From Planctomycetota bacterium (GTDB taxonomy: Bacteria; Planctomycetota; UBA1135; GCA-002748355), in assembly GCA_002748355.1 (NCBI GenBank), contig PDSF01000051.1, positions 25,032-89,031 of the forward strand: a DNA stretch of 64,000 nucleotides, written 5' to 3'. Position 1 is the first letter of the stretch. Every line of letters begins with the position of its first letter. Shown in pieces: positions 24,700 to 34,316 of the stretch. A program made the position numbers and the translations under genes. The notes beneath the pieces are model-generated. The model did not search any database and was not told the origin of the DNA. It saw only the letters and a list, made by a program, of their open reading frames with translations.

Positions 24700-27600
24700 A
24701 TGACCGACGGGCCCCAGAAGCAGGTGCCAGCGAGCGCCGAGCAGAGTTCCTTCACCCAGAGGATGGTCGAGGTCTTCCTGACCGGAAACTTGACCCCGCT
24801 GGTCATCCTCGTCTCGTTGATTGCGGGAGCCTTCGCGCTGCTCCTGACGCCGCGTGAGGAGGAGCCGCAGATTGTCGTGCCCTTGGCCGATGTCTACATC
24901 GAGGTCCCCGGCGCCAGTGCCGAGGAGGTCGAGCACCAGGTCACGACGCGGCTAGAAAAACTCCTCAACCAGATCGACGGCGTCGAGCACGTCTACTCGA
25001 TGAGCATGCCGCACCGGTCCATCGTGACGGTGCGCTTCTTCGTGGGTGAAGGGCGAGAGAAAAGCCTAGTCAAGCTCTACAACAAGCTGCAGAGCAACGT
25101 CGACCGTCTTCCCCGCCAGGTGGCTGGCTGGGTGGTCAAGCCGGTGGAGGTCGATGACGTCCCCTTGCTCGGCATTACCCTCTGGTCCGAAGAACTCGAC
25201 GACTATGCCTTGCGGCGGGTCGCCGAAGAGATCGAGACTCGGGTGCAGGCGGTGCCGAACACCGGCAGAACCGAGATCATTGGTGGCCGTCCGCGCCGCG
25301 TCGGCGTCTATATCGATCCGACCCGCCTCGAGGCACAAGGGGTCCCGCTGGGGCAGGTACAGCGGGCGCTGCAGGCGGTGTCGACCTCCTTGCCAGCGGG
25401 CGGCATCGATACAGGCGGCGAGCGGGTGCTGATCGAGGCCGGGGCGCTGCAGATTCCCGTGCACGAACTGCAGCGGCTGGTCATCGGCATGCGGTACGGG
25501 GCCCCGGTCTACCTCGAAGACGTCGCCGAGGTGGTCGACGGCGCCAGCGAAGTGAGCAGCTACGTCCGCATTGGTTTTGGAACCCATGCCGGCGACGATG
25601 TTCCCGAAAGTTACCGCGATCCCAGCAAGGACTACGCCGCGGTTACTGTCGCGGTCGCCAAGCGCAAAGGCAGCAACGCCGTTTGGGTCGCCAAGGATTT
25701 GCGCAAGCGCGTCGAAGAGCTGCGACAGGAGATCATCCCCGAAGGCGTGTTCATCCACTACACCCGGGACCATGGCGAGACCTCCAACCACAAGGTCAAC
25801 GAGCTGATCGAGGGCCTCGTCGTCGCGATCATCATCGTGATCGCCTTGATCGCGCTTTCGCTCGGCTCTCGCGAAGGGCTGGTGGTCGCCACCGCGGTGC
25901 CGATCACCTTCGCTTTGACCCTGCTGGTCAACTACCTCGCCGGGTACTCGATCAACCGCGTGACCCTCTTCGCGCTGACCTTGGCCCTCGGACTCGTGGT
26001 CGACGATCCCATCGTCGACGTCGAGAACATCCACCGGCACTTGGCGATGCGGCGCAAAAAGCCGCTGCAGGCGGTTCTGGACGCGATCAACGAGGTGCGG
26101 CCGCCGATCATCCTGGCGACGCTCGCGGTCATGGTCAGTTTCCTGCCGATGTTCTTCATCACCGGCATGATGGGGCCCTACATGCGGCCGATGGCGCTCA
26201 ACGTGCCGTTGTCGATGTTCATGAGCCTGGTTGTGGCCTTCACGGTGACGCCCTGGTTGAGCTACCTGGTGCTGCGCAAGCAGCACGAGAAGCATGGCGG
26301 GGACGAGCCGCTGACCGATGAGCATGCCGAGATGCCGGTGGATACCGAAGGGCTCATGTACCGGGCCTACGCCGGGACCATGCGGCCGCTGCTCCACTCT
26401 CGAGCCCTACGCTGGCTCTGCTTGTTGGTGACAGCGCTGCTCTTTGGGGCTTCGGGCTACCTCGCCATGGGGCGGCAGGTCCCGCTCAAGATGCTGCCCT
26501 TCGACAACAAGAACGAGGTGCAAGTCGTCATCGACATGCCTGAGGGCAGCAGTCTGGAGCGCACCGAAGCCGTCGCTGCTGAGCTTGCTGCACGGATACG
26601 GGGCTACCAGGAGGTCGTCGACGTCACCAGCTACGCGGGCACGGCGTCGCCGATGGACTTCAACGGCATGGTGCGGCACTACTACCTTCGGGGCGAGGCG
26701 CATCATGCCGACCTGCGAGTCAATCTCGTGCATAAGGAGCTGCGCGAGATCCAGAGTCACGACTTTGCCACCCAGCTGCGGCTCGAACTCAAGCCGCTGG
26801 CAGCAGCGCATGGCGCGCGGATCAAGGTGGTCGAGACCCCACCTGGACCGCCGGTGATCGCGACGCTGACCGTGGAGGTCTATGGACCGCCGCACATCAA
26901 ATACCAGCGCCTGACGGAGGCAGCGGCGATGGTGCGGGAACGTCTAGACCGCGAGATTGGGGCGGTGGATGCCGACGACAGCGGCGAGGCGCCGCAGAAG
27001 GTGCTGCGCTTCGTGCTCGACCGCGAGAAGGCCGCCCTGCACCAGATCGGCGAAGCCCAGGTTGCCCAGCTCCTGCAGACCGCGATTCAGGGCTCGCAGG
27101 TGGCAGTGCTGCATCACCTGACCGAGTCGCATCCGCTGCCTCTGATCCTGCGTCTACCCAAGGAGCTGCGCAGCAGCGTTGCCGAGCTCGAGCGCATGCG
27201 CGTGGTCTCGCCGGCTGGCGACGCCGTGGCCTTGGGTGAGATCGGTCGCTTTGTCCAGGAGCAGCGGCAGCCGACGATCTACCACAAGAACCTGCGGCGT
27301 GTGGCCTATGTCTTCGTCGAGGTCGCCGGTCGCGCCCCGGCCGAACTCATTCTCGACATGCAGGCCGATCGGGTGGCGGAGTCTGAGCTAGCCTCGGCAC
27401 TCGCGGCTGCGCCGCAAGAGCAGCGCCCGCTGGAGCAGCGCAGCTACTTCAACAACGGCTCGGCTATGCCTTGGGCGGTTCCGGAGGGCATAGAGCTGGA
27501 CTGGTCCGGCGAGGGCGAATGGCAGATCACCCTGGATGTCTTCCGTGACTTGGGGCTGGCCTTTCTGGCCGCCTGTCTCGGGATCTATGTGCTGCTGGTC

Positions 27601-28074
27601 TACGAGACTGACAGCTACTTCCTGCCGCTGATCCTGATGCTGTCGATCCCCTTCACGATCATCGGGATTTTCCCGGGCTTCTGGCTTCTGCGCATGATGG
27701 CGGACTCGCCGGTGCCCGGCGTCGAGAGTCCTGTCTTCTTCACGGCGACGGCGATGATCGGGATGATTGCTCTCTCGGGCATCGCTGTGCGCAATGCGAT
27801 CCTGCTGATCGAGTTCCTGCACCGGGCGCTAGACGAAGGTCGCTCCCTCTTCGACGCCATCCTCGAGAGTGGTGCTGTGCGCTTCCGGCCGATCTTTCTG
27901 ACGGCTGGCACCGCAATGTTGGCAGCCCTTCCCATCACCCTCGATCCCATCTTCAGCGGCCTTGCCTGGGCGCTGATCTTCGGACTTCTGGTGTCCAGTG
28001 CCTTCACGCTGATCCTGGTGCCGATGGTCTACTGGATGGTCTACGCGAAGAAACACGCGCGCCGCGAGCAGTAG
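24700..28074 (+). CDS. RND-family inner membrane efflux pump
   Basis: Start chosen at the ATG at 24700, four bases after the adaptor stop; it precedes the first membrane helix (NLTPLVILVSLIAGAFALLL) properly. The 1124-residue protein has the RND layout: helix 1, periplasmic porter domain, helices 2-7, second porter domain and five more helices. The proton-relay helix 4 motif is recognisable (LALGLVVDDPIVDVENI). Sequence is closer to the broad AcrB/HAE group than to metal pumps; the substrate is not evident. It ends just before a large palindrome. Confidence 0.93.
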   Translation: MTDGPQKQVPASAEQSSFTQRMVEVFLTGNLTPLVILVSLIAGAFALLLTPREEEPQIVVPLADVYIEVPGASAEEVEHQVTTRLEKLLNQIDGVEHVYSMSMPHRSIVTVRFFVGEGREKSLVKLYNKLQSNVDRLPRQVAGWVVKPVEVDDVPLLGITLWSEELDDYALRRVAEEIETRVQAVPNTGRTEIIGGRPRRVGVYIDPTRLEAQGVPLGQVQRALQAVSTSLPAGGIDTGGERVLIEAGALQIPVHELQRLVIGMRYGAPVYLEDVAEVVDGASEVSSYVRIGFGTHAGDDVPESYRDPSKDYAAVTVAVAKRKGSNAVWVAKDLRKRVEELRQEIIPEGVFIHYTRDHGETSNHKVNELIEGLVVAIIIVIALIALSLGSREGLVVATAVPITFALTLLVNYLAGYSINRVTLFALTLALGLVVDDPIVDVENIHRHLAMRRKKPLQAVLDAINEVRPPIILATLAVMVSFLPMFFITGMMGPYMRPMALNVPLSMFMSLVVAFTVTPWLSYLVLRKQHEKHGGDEPLTDEHAEMPVDTEGLMYRAYAGTMRPLLHSRALRWLCLLVTALLFGASGYLAMGRQVPLKMLPFDNKNEVQVVIDMPEGSSLERTEAVAAELAARIRGYQEVVDVTSYAGTASPMDFNGMVRHYYLRGEAHHADLRVNLVHKELREIQSHDFATQLRLELKPLAAAHGARIKVVETPPGPPVIATLTVEVYGPPHIKYQRLTEAAAMVRERLDREIGAVDADDSGEAPQKVLRFVLDREKAALHQIGEAQVAQLLQTAIQGSQVAVLHHLTESHPLPLILRLPKELRSSVAELERMRVVSPAGDAVALGEIGRFVQEQRQPTIYHKNLRRVAYVFVEVAGRAPAELILDMQADRVAESELASALAAAPQEQRPLEQRSYFNNGSAMPWAVPEGIELDWSGEGEWQITLDVFRDLGLAFLAACLGIYVLLVYETDSYFLPLILMLSIPFTIIGIFPGFWLLRMMADSPVPGVESPVFFTATAMIGMIALSGIAVRNAILLIEFLHRALDEGRSLFDAILESGAVRFRPIFLTAGTAMLAALPITLDPIFSGLAWALIFGLLVSSAFTLILVPMVYWMVYAKKHARREQ

Positions 28075-28367
28075 CCGGGCGGCCGCGCCTTCCCTGCGCC
28101 CCCCCGGTACCACTGAACTCGTCTGATTGGGGCACTTTTGCTGCCCCGATCAGACGACCTCAGTGGTACAGGGGGCGACCTGTGCATCACTCGGGGCGCC
28201 GCCCCCTCATTGGCCTGGCTAGCGACCTCCAAACTAGACCCTCAGAACGCGGATAGCCTGAAGCGCCTGCCTTTCCTCGCGGCATCGTCGCATGCCTGCA
28301 GCTTCCGCATTCGACGCGCGGAATCTAGGTGAGCGAAAACAACGATTGCAAAAAAATAGAGGCGAAC
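28075..28367. other. Intergenic region between RND operon and accessory genes
   Basis: The first 100 bases hold the palindrome described separately. After it the sequence has a second C/G-rich patch near 28195 and then drops in GC toward the next gene. I see no gene, tRNA or clear promoter. Confidence 0.6.
28097..28177. repeat. Large palindrome at the border of the low-GC island
   Basis: Arms pair in series: CGCCCCC with GGGGGCG, GTACCACTGA (28107-28116) with TCAGTGGTAC (28160-28169), TCGTCTGAT (28119-28127) with ATCAGACGA (28149-28157), and GGGGCA (28129-28134) with TGCCCC (28142-28147), around a 7-base loop. No T run follows, so it is not a classic terminator. It may be a repetitive palindromic element or a recombination scar; I found no second copy in the window. 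Confidence 0.85.
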
Positions 28368-29218
28368 ATGGTAGTTATTTCTCTCCCTGGAGCCCTGGCG
28401 TGTCTTTTGATTGGCTGTGTAGCCCCCTTAGCTAGGTCCCAGACGTATTCCCCTCCTACCACCCCAGATCTTTATGAGTTTGCTGGCGATGCAGCAGATA
28501 TGTTGTTGTGCCTGAAAAAACACGGAGCGCCTCTAGACTGGAATCGAATTAAGTTGGTTCAAAGTCTTGTCTCTGGGAGGAGCAGTTCGGCAATTGCCCT
28601 AGATGACCTCCAGGCCAGCCGCGTTCGACTCATGGTCAAGGTCAGAAACGGCGTGGGATACGTGCAGGCGAGTTCGGCTAAGGTGGACGATTTTACAATC
28701 TATGCTCAAACGATGCACAACGATACCAGGACTGACCCTGTGCACGGCGCCCAGCTTGTTTATCAGTCCAAGAATACGAGTAATGAGGTTCACTTTGAAA
28801 GGGGGGGGTATTTGTTTACGAGCAATTGCAGGCGCAGCCTCCCCAGGGGCGCCTGCGCTTTATTCCTCGCTCTCCTTGGGGAGAGGGGTATGATCTTGCT
28901 CTTCCTCATAGTGTCGATCTTGGGTTGTTCGCTGCGATGCTGTACCATGAGGCGAGTCACTTGGAGGATGAGTATTTCATCCCCGACTTTGCTGCGGGAG
29001 TGTCTGGCACCAAATGGATGCCTGGCCATTTGAGTCGGAAGAATGCTTGTGAGACAAGGGCCATCAAGGATGAGCTACAAGTTCTGGGGATGATTCTTAG
29101 TGGTAAGTACCTGGATTGCTGTCCGCTTGGCTCTCCTCCCGACAAGGCAAAGGACGAGATCCGGCGGCGCATGAAAGATCTAAGAAAGTATTTAAAGTTG
29201 GTCGAGCCCAAGGACTAG
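28368..29218 (+). pseudogene. Secreted HExxH protein, frame broken at an 8-G run
   Basis: The first frame starts at an ATG with AGAGG upstream and encodes a hydrophobic export signal (ISLPGALACLLIGC, possible lipobox). It reads sensibly to about 28808. At 28801-28808 there are eight Gs; after them the sensible sequence continues in another frame (VFVYEQLQAQPPQGRL...) to 29218 and contains a zinc-protease motif HEASH (28946-28960) in LYHEASHLED. One extra G would join the halves into one protein of about 280 residues. This is a sequencing error, a true mutation, or slipped-strand phase variation. Base composition is lower in GC than the flanks. Confidence 0.7.
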
Positions 29219-29235
29219 AGCAAGGAGTTCAAGTG

Positions 29236-30810
29236 ATGATAAGTATTGTATGTCGCGTAGCCGTAAGTGCTTGCCTGTTTCTTGTCCTAGGGCTCAGCTC
29301 ACCGCTGGCTCAATCCGATTGGCGTGGGAGCGTTGTGGTGGATTCTTCTTGCGAGACGGTAGGGGGGGAGCTGCGCTTCCTGCAAGCGTCTGCGGAATCA
29401 CGGGATCTGTCTTGGCGCTGGGCTCCAACTTCCTCCCCCGCGAAGCTGATTCAGACCCCCTACCCTAGCGCTACGTTCTTGGCTGGAGGGGTGTTATTCC
29501 TTACGCCTAGCAAGGCGCTTGTCTCTGGCGCTGACGGGGGCGCTGGGGTTATATATCACGTCGTATTGCTTGATAATGTGACTCCCCGGCGCGCAGTGTT
29601 TTCGGCGCCAAAGATGTACCCGGGGCGAGATCTCATGTACCTGCGCTACAATGCGGCGGATCGCAGGCTCTATGCTGTTGACCAGCGTTCCTCTGAGATC
29701 GTGTTTGCGCAATGGCAGGGGCCGGGTTCTCCGTTGCCCTCCGTGTTTTCCCGGGTCATAGGCTTCCATCAGGCGAGTTTTTCTGCGAAGAGGGGGTTCA
29801 TCGCCCGCCCGCCTATTGGCGTTGCTGGAGTCCTGATTATCCCAGATGGGATACATGGGACCGGTACCCTCTTGGCGACGCAGGACGGGGCTACATGGAA
29901 GCTATCGGGGTTTAGGAGCGCGGCTGGGAGCGGGAGAGCGAGGTCGGTCTGGGCGTGCCGGTCCGTTGAACACTCAATCTCGACCGCCAGATTACGATTC
30001 GAGGCAAAGGGGACAGTGATGTTCCAAGTGATCGACAGTGTGGATGCATCTGTCCATTATGTTGGTGCAGTCCCTGCTGATCCCGGATATCTGGATGTCA
30101 ACTTTCAGCCAGCATTGACTCCCGGGCGAACCTACTTGGTCAAGGATGTTCTCCTTGGGGCGATTCAGGACTCGTTCGTGCCAAAGCAGCGTTTTGGCGA
30201 TGTGACGGCTTCGATCAGTATCCAGCCAGGAAGAGGCCAGTTGATCGATCGCCATGCCAAGATCGGTTCTCAGCTCTTTTCAGCAGGAGCTACTGTTACG
30301 ATGAGCAGTGCTTCATCTACTGAGCGCTCGCTTCCTTCGCAGCTCTGGGTCGCTGTTGCTCCTGGTGGCCAAGACCCAGCCGTTGTGATGCTGCCAGGTG
30401 GAGGAGCTGTTCTGACTGCTCCTGACTTCATCGTGCCCTTCGACTGCCTGGTCCGCTCTGGGTCAACGTATGGCAGTGGCGGAGCTTTCTTGCCGATCGC
30501 AAATGACCCTGGCTTGATCGGGACGAAATTGTGCTTCCAGGTCGTGATCACAGATCGCGAGCTGAATGAAGTGGCTGCGACCGATGTGTTTTGCACGCTG
30601 ATAGGCGGCGTGACCCAGGATGGGCGGCGGGTTTCTCCCCCTGCGCTTAACAAGCCTAAGCGTATCAGTCATGAGCACGCCTTGAGGTTGTTCAAGAATC
30701 AAGCTACTCGGAAGGTAAGCGTGCACGAGGCATTAGGCAGTTCCAAGAGTGCTGTAAGAGCCAGGAAGATTCGCAAGTTATTGTTAACTCCGGGTCAGAA
30801 GAAAAAGTAA
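29236..30810 (+). CDS. Secreted protein of unknown function in the accessory island
   Basis: AAGGAG (29222-29227) sets the ATG at 29236. The 524-residue product has a clear signal peptide (VAVSACLFLVLGLSSPLAQS). The first half has propeller-like strands (LMYLRYNAADRRLYAVDQ, TLLATQDGATWKLSGF). The end of the body (FLPIANDPGLIGTKLCFQVVITD) has the form LPxPxxPxLxGxxxxxQ seen in many extracellular planctomycete proteins, followed by a basic Lys-rich tail. It lies 17 bases after the broken HExxH gene and is probably in its operon. Codon use is more AT-rich than the neighbours. Function unknown. Confidence 0.7.
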   Translation: MISIVCRVAVSACLFLVLGLSSPLAQSDWRGSVVVDSSCETVGGELRFLQASAESRDLSWRWAPTSSPAKLIQTPYPSATFLAGGVLFLTPSKALVSGADGGAGVIYHVVLLDNVTPRRAVFSAPKMYPGRDLMYLRYNAADRRLYAVDQRSSEIVFAQWQGPGSPLPSVFSRVIGFHQASFSAKRGFIARPPIGVAGVLIIPDGIHGTGTLLATQDGATWKLSGFRSAAGSGRARSVWACRSVEHSISTARLRFEAKGTVMFQVIDSVDASVHYVGAVPADPGYLDVNFQPALTPGRTYLVKDVLLGAIQDSFVPKQRFGDVTASISIQPGRGQLIDRHAKIGSQLFSAGATVTMSSASSTERSLPSQLWVAVAPGGQDPAVVMLPGGGAVLTAPDFIVPFDCLVRSGSTYGSGGAFLPIANDPGLIGTKLCFQVVITDRELNEVAATDVFCTLIGGVTQDGRRVSPPALNKPKRISHEHALRLFKNQATRKVSVHEALGSSKSAVRARKIRKLLLTPGQKKK

Positions 30811-30945
30811 GCGCGCTCCGGTAGCTATGCCCGATAATCGGTGTAAATGATTCTCGACTGGTGAGTTTATTACTCCCTCTTCCCCCCCCCGGCGAGCTGG
30901 CGGGCTGGATCGCGGGCTTCAGGTAACGGGGCGGGCGCTGCTGTC

Positions 30946-31797
30946 TCAGCCGAGTTCGGACAAGCTGGACAGGCTTGCCGTCTCCCGTACCGAGTCCAGA
31001 TCTTCCTCCTGCAAGCGCAGGATCTTGAGCGCCTCGGGGCGTAGCTCGTGTCCGCGATAGGGGTGCCGTTCGCAGACCTGGTGTGCGAGGCCGTTGGCCA
31101 CGTGGACCAGGCAGCCGAGGGCCCAGGAGTCGGGATCCTTGCCGGGGATGTGGTGGTAGAGGATGCCGTTGCAGAGGTTTCGGTGCAGGTTCCAGGCCTT
31201 GGCCAGAACTGCGCCCACTTCGGCGTGGGTGTAATGGAAGACCTTGTGCTCGGCGTGGAAGAGGTGGAGGCCTCGCTCTTGCGAGATCTGAATGGCTTGG
31301 GCGTATTGTTCGGGCGAGTTTTCGATCAGTAGGATCTTGCCGATGTCGTGCAAGAGCCCGGCGGTGTAGGCGACTTCTTCGTCGAGTTCGAAGTCGAGCG
31401 GAGAGAGGCGAGCCAGCTCCTTGGCGGCGACGCCGACCTTGATCGAGTGGTCCCAGAGATGGTCGAGGTCGAAGTCGGCGACGCCGTCGCCCTTGTCGCC
31501 GAATTCTTGGAGTATGGTCGCTTGCACCACGAGGTTGCGCAGGACGCGCAGTCCAAGGATCGACACTGCGTGGGGGATGTCGCAGACCTGGGATTTGAGC
31601 CCGTAGATCGAGGAATTGGCCAGGCGCAACACCTTGCTGGCGATAGCTGGGTCCTTGGCGATGACCTCGGCTGCCTCTGCTGCAGAGCCGTCGGGATCAT
31701 TAACGATCCTATCGATCTCGAAAAGTGTCGTCGGGACCGTCGGGATGGTGACGGTCTGTTCGATTTGCTCACCGAGCTCTCGGAGGGTCATGGTCAT
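30946..31797 (-). CDS. HDOD domain signalling protein
   Basis: The 283-residue protein is an HDOD domain almost end to end: IPTVPTTLFEIDRIVND, VIAKDPAIASKVLRLANSS, AVSILGLRVLRNLV and a HD-like GLLHDIGK motif, then HAEVGAVLAKAWNL. HDOD proteins are degenerate relatives of HD phosphohydrolases and act in signalling and gene regulation; the phosphohydrolase site is generally not functional. ATGs at 31797 and 31791 are both possible. It stands alone between the accessory island and the lipoate/glycine operon. Confidence 0.92.
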   Translation of the reverse strand: MTMTLRELGEQIEQTVTIPTVPTTLFEIDRIVNDPDGSAAEAAEVIAKDPAIASKVLRLANSSIYGLKSQVCDIPHAVSILGLRVLRNLVVQATILQEFGDKGDGVADFDLDHLWDHSIKVGVAAKELARLSPLDFELDEEVAYTAGLLHDIGKILLIENSPEQYAQAIQISQERGLHLFHAEHKVFHYTHAEVGAVLAKAWNLHRNLCNGILYHHIPGKDPDSWALGCLVHVANGLAHQVCERHPYRGHELRPEALKILRLQEEDLDSVRETASLSSLSELG

Positions 31798-31918
31798 ATG
31801 CTTTACCTGATCTCTCGCTCTTATCGGCGAGGATCGGGCCCTCCTTGTGCCAGACTGCTCCTGTCCTCTGACTTGCCTTAGCAGGCCTCTTTCAACCCCT
31901 CGCTAAAGGGGGGCCAGC

Positions 31919-32671
31919 TCAACGCAGTTTGGTCCAAGCGCTACTTGCGTACTTGTTGTCGCGCAGTTCTTCGGCGCGGAGCAAGATGGCCGAGGGTAGT
32001 GGGCCGGCCGGCTCAAGCGGGAGTCCCAGGGCGGCGGCGATGGCTTCGGAGAGGCGGGCTTCGAGTTCGGGGATGGGGGGCTTGGCTTTTAGTGCCGCGG
32101 TGAACGGGGTCAAGGAACTGCGCCCCAGCATCAGAGAGCCATGGTGGAGGACACGCTTGCCGCGTCGGCGCTGGGCACTGCCGAAGAGCTTGGCGCCGTC
32201 GGCATCGACTAGGTCGAGCCCGGTCGGGCGGAAGAAGCACCAACGCAAGAGTTCGGGGCTGGCGTTCTTGGCCCTAGCGCCATCGCCTTCCTCAGCGATG
32301 CGGATGCCTGTGGCCTGGATCCCAGCGATCATCGCCTTGTTGAGCAGCTCATAGCTCTTTTGCACCTGCTCGGGTAGCGCATGGTCCGGCAGAGCCAGGC
32401 TTAGCGTGAGCTCTTTGTCGTGCAGGATGGCGCCGCCCCCGGTCGGGCGTCGGACCCGGTCGAGGCCGCTGGGCAAATCGGCGAAATCCCGGTGCTTTTG
32501 GAAATAGCCGAGCGAGAGGCAGGCCGGTTCCCATCGATAGAAGCGGAGCCAGGATCCATCGTCCTCGAGCAGGGCTTCATCGAGAGCCAGGTTGTAGGCA
32601 CCGGAGGCGGCTGCGCAGGGCAGCAGCTTCAACGGTGCCGGCTTGTTTGCAGCGGCGGGACGCTCAGGCAT
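31919..32671 (-). CDS. Lipoate-protein ligase/octanoyltransferase family protein
   Basis: The ATG at 32671 overlaps the end of gcvH by 8 bases, a sign of coupled translation. The 250-residue protein has the LplA/LipM fold: NLALDEALLE, SLGYFQKHRD, VRRPTGGGAILHDKELTLSLAL and GAKLFGSAQRR, where the Lys is the lipoyl-adenylate/octanoyl contact. It should load lipoate or octanoate onto the GcvH encoded just upstream. Whether it uses ATP and free lipoate (LplA) or octanoyl-ACP (LipM) is not evident. Confidence 0.88.
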   Translation of the reverse strand: MPERPAAANKPAPLKLLPCAAASGAYNLALDEALLEDDGSWLRFYRWEPACLSLGYFQKHRDFADLPSGLDRVRRPTGGGAILHDKELTLSLALPDHALPEQVQKSYELLNKAMIAGIQATGIRIAEEGDGARAKNASPELLRWCFFRPTGLDLVDADGAKLFGSAQRRRGKRVLHHGSLMLGRSSLTPFTAALKAKPPIPELEARLSEAIAAALGLPLEPAGPLPSAILLRAEELRDNKYASSAWTKLR

Positions 32672-33053
32672 CCTCGCCAGAGACGAGATTGTTGTAGGCG
32701 TCGGCGTCGAGCAGCTGCGCCATCCCCGAGTTGTCGCTGGGGCGAACCTTGATGATCCAGCCCTTGTCGAAGGGGTCGCTGGCGAGGATGTCGAGTTCGT
32801 CGCTGATTTCCTCGTGCACTTCTTCCACGACACCGTTGACCGGTGACATCAGATCGGAGACGGCCTTGACCGACTCGATTTCGCCGAAGGGCTCGCCTTG
32901 TACCAGCTCTTTGCCGGGTGCGGGCAGGTCGACGAAAACAAGGTCGGAGAGGTGGGCAATCGCAACGTCGGTGATTCCGATGGTGATCAGCCCGTCAGCC
33001 TCAAGGGCCCACTCGTGGGACGTTAGGTACTTCCGGTCGCTCGGCGCGGCCAT
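32664..33053 (-). CDS. gcvH: Glycine cleavage system H protein
   Basis: The 129-residue lipoyl carrier matches GcvH throughout: TSHEWALEADG, IGITDVAIAHLSDLVFVDLP and the lipoylation site ESVKAVSDLMSPVNG with Lys63. It shuttles the aminomethyl group between the P and T proteins. It follows gcvT by 9 bases and overlaps the ligase gene by 8. Confidence 0.96.
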   Translation of the reverse strand: MAAPSDRKYLTSHEWALEADGLITIGITDVAIAHLSDLVFVDLPAPGKELVQGEPFGEIESVKAVSDLMSPVNGVVEEVHEEISDELDILASDPFDKGWIIKVRPSDNSGMAQLLDADAYNNLVSGEDA

Positions 33054-33062
33054 CTCTCTACC

Positions 33063-34160
33063 TCAGCTTTGGCGTTTGTAAAAGGGCAGCGCGACGATCG
33101 TGGCCGTCTCTTCACTGCCGGGTCGAATTTGGAACTTCAGCTCAGTGCCTTCTTCAGCAAGGTCACTGCGCACGAAGGCAGTCGCAATGTTGCAGTCCCG
33201 CACCGGCGAGAAGCTGCCGGAGGCAATATGTCCGACATCTTCGCCATTGTGCAGAACGCGATAGCCATGCCGGGGGACTCGGCGACTCTCGGTCACTAGG
33301 CCGATGAGCTTGCGGGCCGGGCCCTCGTCCTTGACCTTCTGCAGGGCGTCACGACCGATAAACTCGGTTTTGAGACGAACCGCCCATTGGAGTCCCGCCT
33401 CAAGCGGGTTGATGTCATCGCTCAGCTCGTGGCCGTAGAGCGCCATGCCGGCTTCGAGACGCAGGGTGTCGCGGGCGCCGAGGCCGATGGGCAGGAGTTC
33501 CTCCTCTTCTTGGCCGACTTCGAGGAGTCGATCCCAGAGCCGGGCCGCCTCGCTGACCGGGTAGTAGATCTCGAAGCCATCCTCGCCGGTGTAGCCGGTG
33601 CGCGAAACCGAGACGTCGAGGCCGTCGACTTGGGGGTGGCACCACTTGTAGTAGCCAAGGCTCGAGAGGTCGTAGTCGGTCAGCTTCTGCAGGACCTTTT
33701 CCGAAGCTGGGCCTTGGAGGGCGATCATCGCCATCTCATCGGAGAGATCGCGGACGACGCAGTCAAAGCCCTGGGCATGCTGGTTCATCCACGCCAAGTC
33801 GCGTTCGCGGTTGGAGGCGTTGATGACGACGAAGAACTCGCCCTCGGCTGCTGGGTCGCGGTAGACGAGGACGTCGTCGATGACGCCACCGTCCTCCTTG
33901 GTCAGGCAGGCGTAGCGGATGGCTCCGGAAGGGATCTTCGTCACATCATTGGTGATGATGAGCTGCAAGAATGCCTCGGCTTCCGGGCCCTCGACCCGCA
34001 CCCGGCCCATGTGGCAGAGGTCGAAAAGCCCGACCTTGGCGCGGACATGCCGCGCTTCCTCCAAGATCGAACGGTATTGGACCGGCATGTTCCAACCGCC
34101 GAAGGGCACCATGCGTGCGCCTGCCTTCTCGTGCTGCTCCTTCAGTGGAGTCTCGCGCAT
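33063..34160 (-). CDS. gcvT: Aminomethyltransferase (glycine cleavage T protein)
   Basis: The 365-residue enzyme moves the methylene group from lipoylated GcvH to tetrahydrofolate and releases ammonia. Family motifs are present: LKEQHEKAGARMVPFGGWNMPVQY near the N-terminus, FDLCHMGRVRVEGPEA, GDYDLSSLGYYK-type central region and YTGEDGFEIY. It heads the gcvT-gcvH-ligase operon. The glycine decarboxylase gene gcvP is not in the window. I saw no glycine-riboswitch core in the 180 bases before it. Confidence 0.96.
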   Translation of the reverse strand: MRETPLKEQHEKAGARMVPFGGWNMPVQYRSILEEARHVRAKVGLFDLCHMGRVRVEGPEAEAFLQLIITNDVTKIPSGAIRYACLTKEDGGVIDDVLVYRDPAAEGEFFVVINASNRERDLAWMNQHAQGFDCVVRDLSDEMAMIALQGPASEKVLQKLTDYDLSSLGYYKWCHPQVDGLDVSVSRTGYTGEDGFEIYYPVSEAARLWDRLLEVGQEEEELLPIGLGARDTLRLEAGMALYGHELSDDINPLEAGLQWAVRLKTEFIGRDALQKVKDEGPARKLIGLVTESRRVPRHGYRVLHNGEDVGHIASGSFSPVRDCNIATAFVRSDLAEEGTELKFQIRPGSEETATIVALPFYKRQS

Positions 34161-34316
34161 TCCTATCTCCCGTTACTGCTGAGGTCCGAGGGCGGAGCAG
34201 CATAGGTGCGCAGGGTAGAAAGTCCACGAGCGCAGAGACCGGAGGGCAGAGATCTAGAATGCTGGGGAAAGGCTGCCTACCGTCCTCTTGGCGCCAGGGC
34301 CTGCCCGCCAGGAACC

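Noticed and set aside
28097..28177. Palindrome as a terminator of the RND operon
   Set aside because: No T run follows the stem in either direction and the arms are far longer than needed; kept as a repeat instead.
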